Assembly (NCBI RefSeq): GCF_004369225.1
Contig: NZ_QFFZ01000038.1
Span: forward strand, 1 to 34,351
Length of the DNA: 34,351 bases
Direction of reading: 5' to 3'
Origin: Pelotomaculum propionicicum
GTDB taxonomy: Bacteria > Bacillota > Desulfotomaculia > Desulfotomaculales > Pelotomaculaceae
The notes under the pieces were generated by a model that was not told the origin of the DNA, searched no databases, and was given only the letters and a program-made list of their open reading frames with translations. Both the position numbers and the translations under genes were made by a program. Positions 16,629 to 24,537 of the stretch are shown piece by piece (the stretch's first letter is position 1; each line of letters opens with the position of its first letter).

Positions 16629-17427
16629 TTATACATCCATCCTTTTTAAATAGATTCCAAAAATGATTGGTAGGTCCTACACCATGTCCAATTTCCAATG
16701 AATGTTCGATAGCACCGTTGATATATTCCTTCGCCAGCCTGGCCGCTTTCTGAAAGGTGTATCCCCTGGCCAGCAGGGCGGCTATGGCTGAGGAAAAGGT
16801 ACACCCGGTGCCGTGCGTGTTCTTTGTTTCTATCCTTGTCCCTGTTAAATACTCAAAGCTTTCGCCGTCATACAGCACATCAACCGCGTCACCGGTTAAG
16901 TGACCGCCTTTTACAATCACTTTTCTTACTCCGAGATTATGAATCTTCACAGCCGCTTCTTTCATCTGCTCCAGGTTTTCAATTTTAGCACCGGTAATAA
17001 GTTCCGCCTCGAACAAATTAGGTGTTACCACTTCAGCCAGGGGAAACAACACCTTAAACAGTTCATCCTTGGCTTCCTCCCGCAGCAGGTGGTAGCCGCT
17101 CTTGGAGACCATAACCGGGTCGACCACAATATTAACAGCATTGTTCTTTTTCAGGCACTCGCCAATCACATCAATTATTTCTATACTCGACACCATACCC
17201 ACTTTGACGGCGTCGATTCTGATATCTTCATAGAGGTAGTCGATCTGCTTTTTAATGATATCAACATCCAGTTCCCGCACATCGAAAACGCCCATGGTGT
17301 TCTGGGCGGTGATTGCGGTGATTACGCTCATGCCGTATGCTCCCAGCGCGCTGAAAGTTTTCAGGTCCGCCTGGATGCCCGCGCCGCCGCAGGAATCAGA
17401 GCCCGCGATAGTCAAAACGGTTCTCAT
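16612..17427 (-). CDS. thiD: Hydroxymethylpyrimidine (phosphate) kinase ThiD
   Basis: Phosphorylates HMP and then HMP-phosphate to the pyrophosphate used by ThiE. 271 residues, ribokinase-like. The N-terminal [18 protein letters not shown] and the catalytic [11 protein letters not shown] near residue 215 are both intact. The ATG is 6 bp after GGAGGG. First gene of the TPP-controlled operon, overlapping cytX by 17 bp. Confidence 0.95.
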   Translation of the reverse strand: MRTVLTIAGSDSCGGAGIQADLKTFSALGAYGMSVITAITAQNTMGVFDVRELDVDIIKKQIDYLYEDIRIDAVKVGMVSSIEIIDVIGECLKKNNAVNIVVDPVMVSKSGYHLLREEAKDELFKVLFPLAEVVTPNLFEAELITGAKIENLEQMKEAAVKIHNLGVRKVIVKGGHLTGDAVDVLYDGESFEYLTGTRIETKNTHGTGCTFSSAIAALLARGYTFQKAARLAKEYINGAIEHSLEIGHGVGPTNHFWNLFKKDGCINEPSE

Positions 17428-17476
17428 CTAATCCCTCCATCCATTTTAAATGCAAAGCTGTGCCAACCACCCCCCC

Positions 17477-17517
17477 AAAATTGAAATAGCCTTTTACCCT
17501 GAATGGGTAAAAGGCTA
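17477..17517 (-). terminator. Attenuator terminator of the TPP riboswitch
   Basis: TAGCCTTTTACCC (17487-17499) and GGGTAAAAGGCTA (17505-17517) form a perfect 13-bp stem with a 5-nt loop. On the minus strand TTTCAATTTT follows. It sits between the aptamer and thiD, so ligand-dependent premature termination is the likely control. Confidence 0.88.
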
Positions 17518-17540
17518 GAAACGCACCTAATTAACGTCTT

Positions 17541-17633
17541 TGCATTCCCTACGCTGGCATTACCCAGATCAGGTTCATTGGGTCAGAACTTACATTCTTT
17601 CTCAGCTGAATCGCTTCAGCTCCCCGTTGCATT
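17541..17633 (-). ncRNA. TPP riboswitch (THI element)
   Basis: The minus strand carries the hallmark aptamer blocks in order: CGGGGAGC, CTGAGA, then ACCC...TGAACCTGATCTGGGTAATGCC...AGCGTAGGGA. These are the pyrimidine- and pyrophosphate-sensing helices of the thiamine pyrophosphate aptamer. With the attenuator downstream, TPP binding is expected to switch off thiD-cytX-thiM-thiE-HAD. Confidence 0.97.
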
Positions 17634-17668
17634 TATTTTATTGTCTTTTCAATACATGGATTAATTTT

Positions 17669-17697
17669 AAGATATCAGATGATATCAATGAAAGCAA
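17669..17697 (-). promoter_or_regulatory. Candidate promoter of the thiamine operon
   Basis: Minus strand TTGCTT (17697-17692), 17 bp, TATCTT (17674-17669), about 35 bp upstream of the TPP aptamer. A short palindrome GATATC-AGAT-GATATC overlaps the -10 and spacer. Match is moderate. Confidence 0.4.
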
Positions 17698-17757
17698 GAG
17701 AAATTTATACGCATTTTCAGTTGTAAAAAAAATATACTTTAAAATCATCAAAATTTG

Positions 17758-17786
17758 TTGACTTGTTATAAATTATGTTATTATTT
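17758..17786 (+). promoter_or_regulatory. Weak candidate promoter of the GNAT gene
   Basis: TTGACT at 17758-17763, a 17-bp spacer and TTATTT at 17781-17786, about 70 bp before the GNAT start in AT-rich DNA. The -10 is poor. Confidence 0.3.
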
Positions 17787-17854
17787 GAGTACACTGAAAC
17801 TTACCAACCTGATATCTTTATGTAAGGTTAAAGGACTTTAGGAGTGGAAAGAAA

Positions 17855-18316
17855 ATGACTGGCGTTGTACCGCAGTATCTTATCAGAAGGGCAAATCTAA
17901 ACGACATAAGCAGCTTAATTAGATTGCTGGGAATCTTGTTTTCAATAGAAACCGATTTTGCTGTCGACGAATCCAAGCAAAGACGCGGTCTGGAAATTAT
18001 GCTGGGTAACCCTGACAATCGATGTGTAATGGCAGCGGAAATAAATCAAAAGATCGTGGGAATGTGCACGGCACAGCTTCTTGTATCTACCGCCGAAGGC
18101 GGGTTGGCTGCTTTAATCGAAGACTTGGTAGTTGAAGACGGCTATAGAAGATACGGGATAGGGAAAAACCTGCTCTTTTCGGTTGAGAGTTGGGCAGTTC
18201 AAAAAGGAGCGAGACGTTTAGAACTGCTAGCTGATAGAGACAATACCCGTGCTTTGGAATTCTACAAAAAAATGAACTGGAAATACACGCGGCTTATCTG
18301 TCTACATAAAAAATAA
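17855..18316 (+). CDS. GNAT family N-acetyltransferase
   Basis: 153 residues. The acetyl-CoA-binding motif A is clear: LVVEDGYRRYGIGKNLL (about 90-106) has the Arg/Gln-x-x-Gly-x-Gly core, followed by motif B with LADRDNTRALEFYKKMNW. The family transfers acetyl groups to amines on small molecules or proteins; the substrate cannot be told. The ATG is about 10 bp after GGAG. It stands alone, divergent from the thiamine operon. Confidence 0.85.
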   Translation: MTGVVPQYLIRRANLNDISSLIRLLGILFSIETDFAVDESKQRRGLEIMLGNPDNRCVMAAEINQKIVGMCTAQLLVSTAEGGLAALIEDLVVEDGYRRYGIGKNLLFSVESWAVQKGARRLELLADRDNTRALEFYKKMNWKYTRLICLHKK

Positions 18317-18337
18317 CATTTTGTCAGGTTTTGAATA

Positions 18338-18457
18338 TCTTTATGGGAGGGTTACAATTTATATGAAGCAGCTGAAAAACTCGGTTTGGAAGAATCTACA
18401 TTAACTAAAAAAAAGAAGAAATATAATATTTACACAAGAAAGATGGAACGTGATTAA
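18338..18457 (+). pseudogene. Remnant of a Fis-type HTH domain (C-terminal end of a sigma-54-type regulator)
   Basis: The plus-strand frame gives EGYNLYEAAEKLGLEESTL followed by a KKKKKYNI-type end and a stop. This resembles the Fis-family DNA-binding helices that end sigma-54 activators (pattern AA..LG...STL..K...Y.I). No start codon or upstream domains remain; the frame is closed by a stop just upstream. A short lysine run suggests slippage decay. Similarity was judged by eye. Confidence 0.45.
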
Positions 18458-18484
18458 CATAACATCTATATCTACCCAAAATAT

Positions 18485-18529
18485 AATACGTGAAAATTAT
18501 CATGTTTTACATGACAATTTTCACGTATT
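18485..18529. repeat. Long perfect hairpin
   Basis: AATACGTGAAAATT (18485-18498) and AATTTTCACGTATT (18516-18529) are perfect 14-bp arms. They continue after one mismatch into TCATG/CATGA with a 5-nt loop. No long T-run follows on either strand, so it is not a standard terminator; it could be a small mobile-element relic or an RNA structure. Confidence 0.6.
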
Positions 18530-18557
18530 GAAAATTTATCTTTACTTAAGAAACATT

Positions 18558-18665
18558 AAAAACAGGGAGTATTAGGAGACTAAGCCTTCCTTAGACAAGT
18601 ATTTAGCCCGGAAAAGTGTTGGCACGGCCTCATAAGTCTGTGCTTTTTTAATTGCTAAATATGCT
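18558..18665 (+). other. Structured non-coding stretch ending in a terminator-like hairpin
   Basis: There is no gene between the GNAT and nitroreductase genes. This part holds nested inverted repeats: CTAAG/CTTAG (18580-18594), and TATTTAGC (18600-18607) with GCTAAATA (18654-18661). Inside the latter, GCACGG/CTGTGC (18622-18643) is followed by six T residues. It may be a small RNA with its own terminator or decayed mobile DNA. I match it to no known RNA family. Confidence 0.3.
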
Positions 18666-18747
18666 GGCATGAATATTGCTTAAATATAATGCAAGCTAAA
18701 AAAGCTTAACTCTTACTTTTCCCCAACAATATATTCTCTACTTCTTT

Positions 18748-18809
18748 TGCCTTTTGACAAGGAGCAGTCAGTTTTATTTTAGTATTTCTTGTCATTTGGC
18801 ATTTTTTTT
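18748..18809 (+). terminator. Terminator-like hairpin with T8 tail
   Basis: TGCC-TTT-TGACAAG (18748-18761) pairs with CTTGTCA-TTT-GGCA (18788-18801), leaving a TTT/TTT internal loop, and eight T residues follow on the plus strand. It would stop plus-strand transcription before the convergent nitroreductase gene. Confidence 0.5.
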
Positions 18810-18835
18810 GGGATAAACCGTTTTTCTGCTTCCTC

Positions 18836-19342
18836 TTACCAGCCGTTGCGATGCACCCTGGTTTCATCATAGCGCGGGCCGGGGTTCTTTGCTGAAGCCG
18901 GGTAGCCTAGAGCAATCCCGGAAAACGGGACTATATGCTGCGGGGTTTTGAGCAAGCGCCGCAACCCTTCCACCCGTTCCTCTCTGGGATACATCCCCAG
19001 CCAGCATGCCCCGAGTCCCTTTGCCTGGGCGGCAATTAGAATGTTCTCTGTCGCAGCAGCGCAGTCCTGAACCCAGTAGTCAACACCAGGATATTTATTC
19101 CGGTTCAAATCCGCGCAGACAATAATCGCCGCGGGAGCGTGCTTCAGCATTTTGGAATGCGGGTGGAATTTTGTAATACCTTCCATTAAAGAACGTTCAG
19201 TGAGGACAACAAAGTGCCATGGACGTTCGTTCCCCGCTGACGGTGCGCACATCCCCGCCTCCAAAAGTTCGGTAATTAAATCATCGGGAATTGCCTTATC
19301 TAAATAATCCCGTACACTTCGCCGTAGTATAATTGCTTCCAT
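18836..19342 (-). CDS. Nitroreductase family protein
   Basis: 168 residues, FMN-dependent NAD(P)H oxidoreductase fold. It has the N-terminal RRSVRDY motif, which contacts the FMN phosphate, then APSAGNERPWHFVVL and the GLGACWLGMYP segment. These enzymes reduce nitro-aromatics, quinones or related compounds; the natural substrate is unknown. The start ATG is 8 bp after AAAGGAG. An in-frame ATG six codons earlier would consume that site. It lies downstream of the PPOX-family gene and a decayed flavodoxin-type gene on the same strand, so it was probably part of an HxlR-controlled operon. Confidence 0.88.
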   Translation of the reverse strand: MEAIILRRSVRDYLDKAIPDDLITELLEAGMCAPSAGNERPWHFVVLTERSLMEGITKFHPHSKMLKHAPAAIIVCADLNRNKYPGVDYWVQDCAAATENILIAAQAKGLGACWLGMYPREERVEGLRRLLKTPQHIVPFSGIALGYPASAKNPGPRYDETRVHRNGW

Positions 19343-19435
19343 AGTGTTAACTCCTTTCATTTTTTTTATCTTGCCTGATTTTAATTAAATATTATACCAT
19401 TTTATTTTTATCATCCAGAGTTTCACTCAATATGA

Positions 19436-19588
19436 TTACAGGAAAAGCCTGGCTCCCATTTCAAAAGCTTTTTGACAGTCAATAGGGAATACTTCCTTTC
19501 TTCTCTGTGCTTTTTTCTCAGGGTCAAAACGGTCGGCGACCACCTTTGCATAATCTTCAAACTGATAGGTGTCAAAGCTGATCAGAAC
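19436..19588 (-). pseudogene. C-terminal fragment of a flavodoxin/NADPH-dependent FMN reductase family gene
   Basis: A 50-codon open stretch without a start reads FDTYQFEDYAKVVADRFDPE, then a basic segment, and ends EVFPIDCQKAFEMGARLFL before a stop. This looks like the C-terminal tail of flavodoxin-fold oxidoreductases that accompany PPOX-family and HxlR genes. It begins where the preceding PPOX-family frame ends, consistent with a deletion that removed the N-terminal flavin domain. Family assignment is by eye. Confidence 0.5.
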
Positions 19589-19986
19589 TCAAAAATTCTT
19601 GGCGGCTCTGGTGAAAAGTCATTGATTACAGCTTTTCCATGTTCTAAATAGAAAGCTTTGAAAACGGGGTTGTCCGGTGTCTGGTAAAGTCCTTCGAGCA
19701 TAGGCGCTGCCTCAAACATTCTTTCTTTTTTCTTGATATCCTCGTCGAATTGGATTTTCCCGCTTACTCTTACCCAGACCATGTCTTTTGTTGTTTTAGA
19801 GTATTCGATATATGGCACACTGGTGAGCTGTTTATAAACGTCCTTTTCGCTGGACGTGCAAAAATAGAGCCTGCCGTTTTCCTCAAACATAAATCCCCAC
19901 GGCCTGACCCTGGGCTTTCCATCGTCAACTGTAGCCAGATATCCAATAGCTGAGCGGTCATTCAAAATGTCCAGTACTTCTTTCAT
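19582..19986 (-). CDS. Pyridoxamine 5'-phosphate oxidase-family FMN-binding protein
   Basis: 134 residues with a split-barrel flavin fold: ATVDDGKPRVRPWGFMFEENGRLYFCTS is the typical first half (two beta strands and the FMN-phosphate contact). These small members are usually redox or F420/FMN-binding proteins, not true vitamin B6 enzymes. Its ATG is 8 bp after GGAGG; a methionine five codons upstream would overlap that site. It is divergent from the HxlR regulator, which probably controls it. Confidence 0.85.
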   Translation of the reverse strand: MKEVLDILNDRSAIGYLATVDDGKPRVRPWGFMFEENGRLYFCTSSEKDVYKQLTSVPYIEYSKTTKDMVWVRVSGKIQFDEDIKKKERMFEAAPMLEGLYQTPDNPVFKAFYLEHGKAVINDFSPEPPRIFEF

Positions 19987-20029
19987 GAGTGAAACCTCCA
20001 TCCGAAACTTATTTTCTATATACTTTATT

Positions 20030-20058
20030 ATTTTATATCCTAGTTTTAGATCTGTTAA
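20030..20058 (-). promoter_or_regulatory. Candidate promoter of the PPOX-family gene
   Basis: Minus strand TTAACA (20058-20053), 17 bp, TAAAAT (20035-20030), 44 bp before the start at 19986. The divergent spacer also holds AGTAT...ATACT half-sites (20059-20082) that could bind the adjacent HxlR protein. Confidence 0.4.
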
Positions 20059-20111
20059 GTATGCACTTTTTTGTTATATACTAAATAAAAAGTAAGTAAA
20101 GGAGCCCCGGC

Positions 20112-20435
20112 ATGAGTATGGAAAAAGAAGTAATAAAATGCCCTGTAAATTATACCTTATCGATCCTTGGCGGCAAGTGGAAATGGGCAATCTTATGGCA
20201 GATATCCCGGCAGGAAGTAATCCGGTATGGTGTTTTAAAAGACTCCCTGCGGTCAATCGCGCACAAAACATTGAGTCAGCAGCTGAAAGAATTGGAAAAC
20301 AGCGGTTTAGTTCATAGAAAGCAATACAATCAAATCCCGCCTAAAGTCGAGTACTCTCTTACCGAGAAAGGAAAAACACTGATGCCTATACTGGAGTCAA
20401 TGGCGCAGTGGGGCAGCATCAATATGACAAAATAA
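20112..20435 (+). CDS. HxlR family winged-helix transcriptional regulator
   Basis: 107 residues. The family signature is complete: Cys10 in IKCPVNYTLSILGGKWKWAILW, then the recognition region LRSIAHKTLSQQLKELENSGLVHRK and the wing VEYSLTEKGKTL. Several HxlR proteins sense electrophiles or oxidants through this N-terminal Cys. The ATG follows GGAG at 8 bp. Divergent from the PPOX-family gene with a 125-bp spacer, which fits local control of that redox locus. Confidence 0.92.
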   Translation: MSMEKEVIKCPVNYTLSILGGKWKWAILWQISRQEVIRYGVLKDSLRSIAHKTLSQQLKELENSGLVHRKQYNQIPPKVEYSLTEKGKTLMPILESMAQWGSINMTK

Positions 20436-20456
20436 AAGCCGCCTGGCAGCGGCTTT
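20435..20456. terminator. Bidirectional terminator between hxlR-like gene and RNase J
   Basis: AAAGCCGC (20435-20442) and GCGGCTTT (20449-20456) with a 6-nt loop. T-rich sequence follows on the minus strand (TTTTATTTTG), so it serves RNase J best. It touches the HxlR stop codon. Confidence 0.75.
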
Positions 20457-20459
20457 CTA

Positions 20460-22124
20460 CTAAATCTCCATGATGATTGGTAAAACCATTGGCCTTCTCC
20501 TTGTTTTTTCGTAAAGAAATTTGCTCAGAGCATCTCTTACCTGAGATTTTATTGACGACCACTCTGAGACGCCCTTTTCCGAACATTTTTCCAAAGCGCT
20601 CTTAACCCTGGCCTTGGCTTCCTCCAGAAGCTGTTCCGACTCCCTTACGTAGACAAAACCCCTTGAGACAATGTCCGGGCCGGCTACAACCTCTCCAGTC
20701 GCGTGGTCGATGGTCAGGACCACGATCAGGATGCCGTCCTGGGAAAGCAGCTTGCGGTCCTTTAAAACAATGCTGCCCACGTCTCCGACGCCCAGCCCGT
20801 CGACCAGCACCCTCCCGGCGGTCACCCTGCCGGTCATACGTCCTGAACGGCGGCTGAATTCCAGTACCTGTCCATTTTCAGCAACAAAAATGTTTTCAGG
20901 CTGGATGCCGACATCCTTGGCCAGTTCAGCATGCTTTATGAGCATCCTGTATTCCCCGTGCACAGGTACAAAAAATTTAGGCCGGACCAGGTTGAGCATC
21001 AGCTTCAGTTCCTCCTGGTTAGGGTGCCCGGATACGTGGATTTCGGAGGCTGTCTCGTAAATAACCCGCGCTCCCTGCTTGAAAAGCTGGTCAATAATGC
21101 GGGCTACCAGCTTTTCATTGCCTGGTATGGGCGTCGCCGAGATAATGATCGTATCGCCCGGCATAATGTCCACCTGCCGGTGGTCGGAAAATGCCATCCT
21201 GGTCAAGGCCGACATCGGCTCACCCTGGCTGCCTGTGGTGAGAATAACTATCTTGTTCCTGGGCATCTTGTTGGCTTCGTCGAGATCAATCAGGAGACCG
21301 TCCGGAATATCCATATAGCCCAGTTCATTGGCTACAGTGATTACATTTACCATACTCCTGCCAACAACGGCAACCTTGCGGCCATGCTTTTCGGCGGTCT
21401 GGATCGCCTGCTGCAGCCTGTGCACGTTTGAAGCGAAGGTGGTAATAATAATTCGCTCCGTAGCCTGGCGAAAGTTTTCGTCAAAGGTGTTGCCGACTAC
21501 CCGCTCGGACATGGTATAGCCGGGCTTTTCCGCGTTAGTGCTGTCGGACAACAGAACCAGGACGCCTTTTTCCCCTAACTGGGCCAGCCGGTGAAAATCG
21601 GTAACCTGTCCGTCCACGGGGGTCAAGTCGAACTTAAAGTCACCGGTATGGAACACAACCCCCATCGGTGTATGCAAAGCTACTGCTATGGCGTCAGGAA
21701 TGCTGTGTGAAACCCTGATAAATTCCACCTTAAAAGGACCTATCTGAACGATGTCCCTTGGTTTTACCGTATGCAGCAAAGCCTCACCCAGGACGTTTTG
21801 CTCCTTGAGTTTTCCCTGCAGCAAACCAAGGGTCAGTTTAGTACCGTACACAGGCACGTTTAAATGCCGCAGCACATACGGCAGGGCGCCGATATGGTCC
21901 TCATGGCCGTGGGTCAGCACAATCCCGAGTACAGATTCCCTATTATCCAGCAAATAAGTAATGTCCGGGATAACTATGTCTATACCGAGCATTTCCTCTT
22001 CTGGAAACATTAAACCGCAGTCAATAATTAAAATGTTTTCCCCAAGTCTCACCGCCATCATGTTTTTGCCGATTTCCCCCAGTCCTCCCAGAGGAATAAG
22101 GGACAATTTGGGTTCTTTTGCCAA
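20460..22124 (-). CDS. rnj: Ribonuclease J
   Basis: 554 residues. Beta-lactamase-fold/beta-CASP RNase with 5'-to-3' exonuclease and endonuclease activity in Firmicute mRNA decay and RNA maturation. The metal site HGHEDHIGALPY is at 72-83, with later HTGDFKFD, the beta-CASP region, and VPVHGEYRML. The C-terminal domain is present. It starts with TTG behind GGGAGGTG, giving MAKEPKLSLIPLGGLGEIGKN. Position beside dapA matches B. subtilis rnjB (ymfA), but whether it is J1- or J2-like cannot be settled by eye. Confidence 0.95.
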   Translation of the reverse strand: MAKEPKLSLIPLGGLGEIGKNMMAVRLGENILIIDCGLMFPEEEMLGIDIVIPDITYLLDNRESVLGIVLTHGHEDHIGALPYVLRHLNVPVYGTKLTLGLLQGKLKEQNVLGEALLHTVKPRDIVQIGPFKVEFIRVSHSIPDAIAVALHTPMGVVFHTGDFKFDLTPVDGQVTDFHRLAQLGEKGVLVLLSDSTNAEKPGYTMSERVVGNTFDENFRQATERIIITTFASNVHRLQQAIQTAEKHGRKVAVVGRSMVNVITVANELGYMDIPDGLLIDLDEANKMPRNKIVILTTGSQGEPMSALTRMAFSDHRQVDIMPGDTIIISATPIPGNEKLVARIIDQLFKQGARVIYETASEIHVSGHPNQEELKLMLNLVRPKFFVPVHGEYRMLIKHAELAKDVGIQPENIFVAENGQVLEFSRRSGRMTGRVTAGRVLVDGLGVGDVGSIVLKDRKLLSQDGILIVVLTIDHATGEVVAGPDIVSRGFVYVRESEQLLEEAKARVKSALEKCSEKGVSEWSSIKSQVRDALSKFLYEKTRRRPMVLPIIMEI

Positions 22125-22245
22125 TTCCGCACCTCCCTACCCTTACATAAAAAAAATTTACCGGAATGGTGAGACAAGTTAAGGAGAAGGCGGGGAAACA
22201 CAATTTGACTGCAGTTTTAGTGCCGATTTCTTGAACTTGGTTATA

Positions 22246-22274
22246 ATTATAATTTATTCTACCATCTTAAACAA
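22246..22274 (-). promoter_or_regulatory. Sigma-A-type promoter of RNase J
   Basis: Minus strand TTGTTT (22274-22269), exactly 17 bp, then TATAAT (22251-22246): a perfect -10. It leaves a leader of about 115 nt before the TTG start, long enough for post-transcriptional control. Confidence 0.6.
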
Positions 22275-22290
22275 CATCATATCCGTATTT

Positions 22291-22318
22291 AAGGCCGCGG
22301 CAAAAATACCGCAGCCTT
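22291..22318 (-). terminator. Hairpin after dapA
   Basis: AAGGCCGCGG (22291-22300) and CCGCAGCCTT (22309-22318) pair with one wobble, 15 bp after the dapA stop. The T-run on the minus strand is short, so termination may be partial. Confidence 0.5.
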
Positions 22319-22332
22319 TATTCACAATGCAT

Positions 22333-23214
22333 TTAAAGATTGTAGCCTTCCAATAGAGCCTTGAGTGATTCTTTCTCGGAATCATTGGCCTCTACCAGGG
22401 GCAGCCTGGGCGGGCCTACCTGCCAACCCGCCAAACTCAAGCCGTACTTGATGGGAACAGGGTTGGTTGTAATAAACATTCCTTTGAATAAAGGGAACAG
22501 TTCAAGATGTATTTCTGTTGCCAGGGTTATATTGCCCGAAGTAAAGGCGTTGACCATGTCCTGCATTCGTTCGCCAACCAAATGTGACGCCACGCTAATA
22601 ACACCCTTGCCGCCCAGCGCCAAGATGGGCAAGGTTAAAGAGTCATCACCGCTGTAAATAGAAAAGTTATCCGGCAATAAGAGACTTAACTCACTGACCT
22701 GGTCCATATTGCCGCTGGATTCCTTGACTGCCACGATGTTATTTATCTCAGACAGCCTGGCTATAGTCTGAGGCAGTACGTTTATGGAAGTCCTGCCGGG
22801 AATATTATACAGTATAACCGGCAGGTCGGTGCTCTCGGCCACCGTCTTAAAATGTTTGAAGCAGCCTTCCTGGGAAGGTTTATTATAATAAGGCGCCACC
22901 AGCATGACACCGTCAATACCAACTTTTTGAGCGGCCTGGGTGAGTTTGATACTTTCCGCTGTTGAATTACCGCCGGTATTTGCTATTACTGAAGCCTTGC
23001 CTCCCACCTCTTCAACTACCACTCTGTACAGTTCAATCTTCTCTTCTTTGGCAAGTGTGGGGCTTTCTCCTGTACTGCCGGTCAAGACAAGCCCGTCGGA
23101 TCCGGATTTGATTAAATGCCTGGCCAGTTTTCTCGCCAGGTCGAAGTTTACACTCAAGTCCTTGTTGAAAGGTGTAACCATGGCTGTCAAAACACGTCCA
23201 AAATCAATGTTCAA
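22333..23214 (-). CDS. dapA: 4-hydroxy-tetrahydrodipicolinate synthase DapA
   Basis: Condenses pyruvate with aspartate semialdehyde at the entry to the diaminopimelate/lysine branch. 293 residues, TIM barrel. It has GSTGESPTL for the dicarbonyl, [18 protein letters not shown] with the catalytic Tyr, and the Schiff-base lysine at about 164 in [10 protein letters not shown] start at TTG 23214, suitably spaced from GAGGGTG and giving [16 protein letters not shown]. The GTG at 23223 overlaps the ribosome-binding site. Third gene of asd-dapG-dapA. Confidence 0.95.
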   Translation of the reverse strand: MNIDFGRVLTAMVTPFNKDLSVNFDLARKLARHLIKSGSDGLVLTGSTGESPTLAKEEKIELYRVVVEEVGGKASVIANTGGNSTAESIKLTQAAQKVGIDGVMLVAPYYNKPSQEGCFKHFKTVAESTDLPVILYNIPGRTSINVLPQTIARLSEINNIVAVKESSGNMDQVSELSLLLPDNFSIYSGDDSLTLPILALGGKGVISVASHLVGERMQDMVNAFTSGNITLATEIHLELFPLFKGMFITTNPVPIKYGLSLAGWQVGPPRLPLVEANDSEKESLKALLEGYNL

Positions 23215-23252
23215 GTCTTTCACCCTCTTTTAGAAAATTCCCTCTGGCTCTA

Positions 23253-24479
23253 CTACATTTCCCGGCTGAACTTCTCGTGCAAAGCGCGGATGCTTTTACC
23301 CGCGTCTTCCATTTTAACCAGTACCCATATTGTAGTATAAGAATCGGCAGACTGCAAAATTTGGATACCTTCTTCTGCCAGGGCCTCCACTATTTTAGCC
23401 ATTACTCCCGGCACACCTGTCATCGCGGCGCCCACAGCCGCGACTTTGGCGCAATCCGGCAGCACCTCGGGGCAGATCCCCATATTCACCAGGATCTGAA
23501 CAGCCTTCGCCGCAACCGTATTTTTCACAGTGAAAAATACTGCCTCCGGATGCACGTTGATAAAGTCTACACTGATCCCGGCCAGTGCCATAGCTTTAAA
23601 AATTCGCTTCTGAAAATCAGGCACGTCTCCGGCATCTTTTGTAACAACTTTAATCCTGGTGATATCCTGTATATGGGTTATGCCGGTTATAGTCCGGTCA
23701 CTGGTGATATCAATAGCCCCTTTAAAAACTTCCTCACGTGATGTTACCAAAGTTCCCGGCGCGTCACTGAAGGTGCATTTTATCCTCAGGGGAATCCCTT
23801 TCTGCATGGCAATTTCCACCGCGCGCGGGTGAATCACCTTGGCTCCCTCGTGCGCCAGCTGGCAGATTTCATTATATGTTACAACATCCAACGGCCTGGC
23901 ATCGTTAACGATGCGCGGGTCCGCCGTCATAATGCCGTCCACGTCAGTATAGATATCAATTTGCGCCGCGTCCAGGGCCACACCAAGCGCAGCCGCTGTG
24001 GTATCGCTGCCGCCCCTGCCCAGCGTGGTGACCTCGCCTTCCGCCGTTACACCCTGAAAACCCGCCACCACCACTACCTTTCCTTCCCTGGCATGCCGTA
24101 TTATATTTTCCGGGTTAATTCTTAGGATCCTGGCGTTATTAAACGAGCTGTCAGTTATGATCCCGGCCTGCGCGCCGGTTAGAAAAACCGCGGGGCAGCC
24201 TGTCTTCTGTATGGCGGCGGCCATGATCACTCCGGATATTATCTCGCCGCAGTGCATTAACAGGTCCGATTCTCTTGGCGGCAGCTCATTGCCGCTGTCC
24301 TGGGCAAAAGAAAGCAGCGTATCTGTAGCATAGGGGTCACCTAGTCGCCCGATCGCGGAAACAACAACCACGGGCACGTAACCTTCCTGCCTGGCCCCGG
24401 CTATTTTCGCGGCAGCTTTCGCACGCAAATCATCGCTGCTAAGTGAAGTTCCCCCAAACTTCTGAACAATAAAATTCAT
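23253..24479 (-). CDS. dapG: Aspartate kinase (DapG-type)
   Basis: First step of the aspartate pathway: aspartate to aspartyl phosphate. 408 residues. The kinase domain starts QKFGGTSLSS and includes the Gly-rich GRGGSDTTAAALG. Two C-terminal ACT domains (about 265-400) provide allosteric control. The position between asd and dapA matches B. subtilis dapG, the diaminopimelate-sensitive isozyme; that specificity is inferred from synteny. ATG behind AAGGAG. Confidence 0.95.
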   Translation of the reverse strand: MNFIVQKFGGTSLSSDDLRAKAAAKIAGARQEGYVPVVVVSAIGRLGDPYATDTLLSFAQDSGNELPPRESDLLMHCGEIISGVIMAAAIQKTGCPAVFLTGAQAGIITDSSFNNARILRINPENIIRHAREGKVVVVAGFQGVTAEGEVTTLGRGGSDTTAAALGVALDAAQIDIYTDVDGIMTADPRIVNDARPLDVVTYNEICQLAHEGAKVIHPRAVEIAMQKGIPLRIKCTFSDAPGTLVTSREEVFKGAIDITSDRTITGITHIQDITRIKVVTKDAGDVPDFQKRIFKAMALAGISVDFINVHPEAVFFTVKNTVAAKAVQILVNMGICPEVLPDCAKVAAVGAAMTGVPGVMAKIVEALAEEGIQILQSADSYTTIWVLVKMEDAGKSIRALHEKFSREM

Positions 24480-24537
24480 AGACCGGTCTCCTTAGATCAT
24501 CTTCAGGGTGCCGGCAATCGAAAGTAAGGAAGGAATA

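Noticed and set aside
16900-17484. 194-codon plus-strand frame opposite thiD
   Set aside because: Antisense shadow of ThiD, with no family features or ribosome-binding site.
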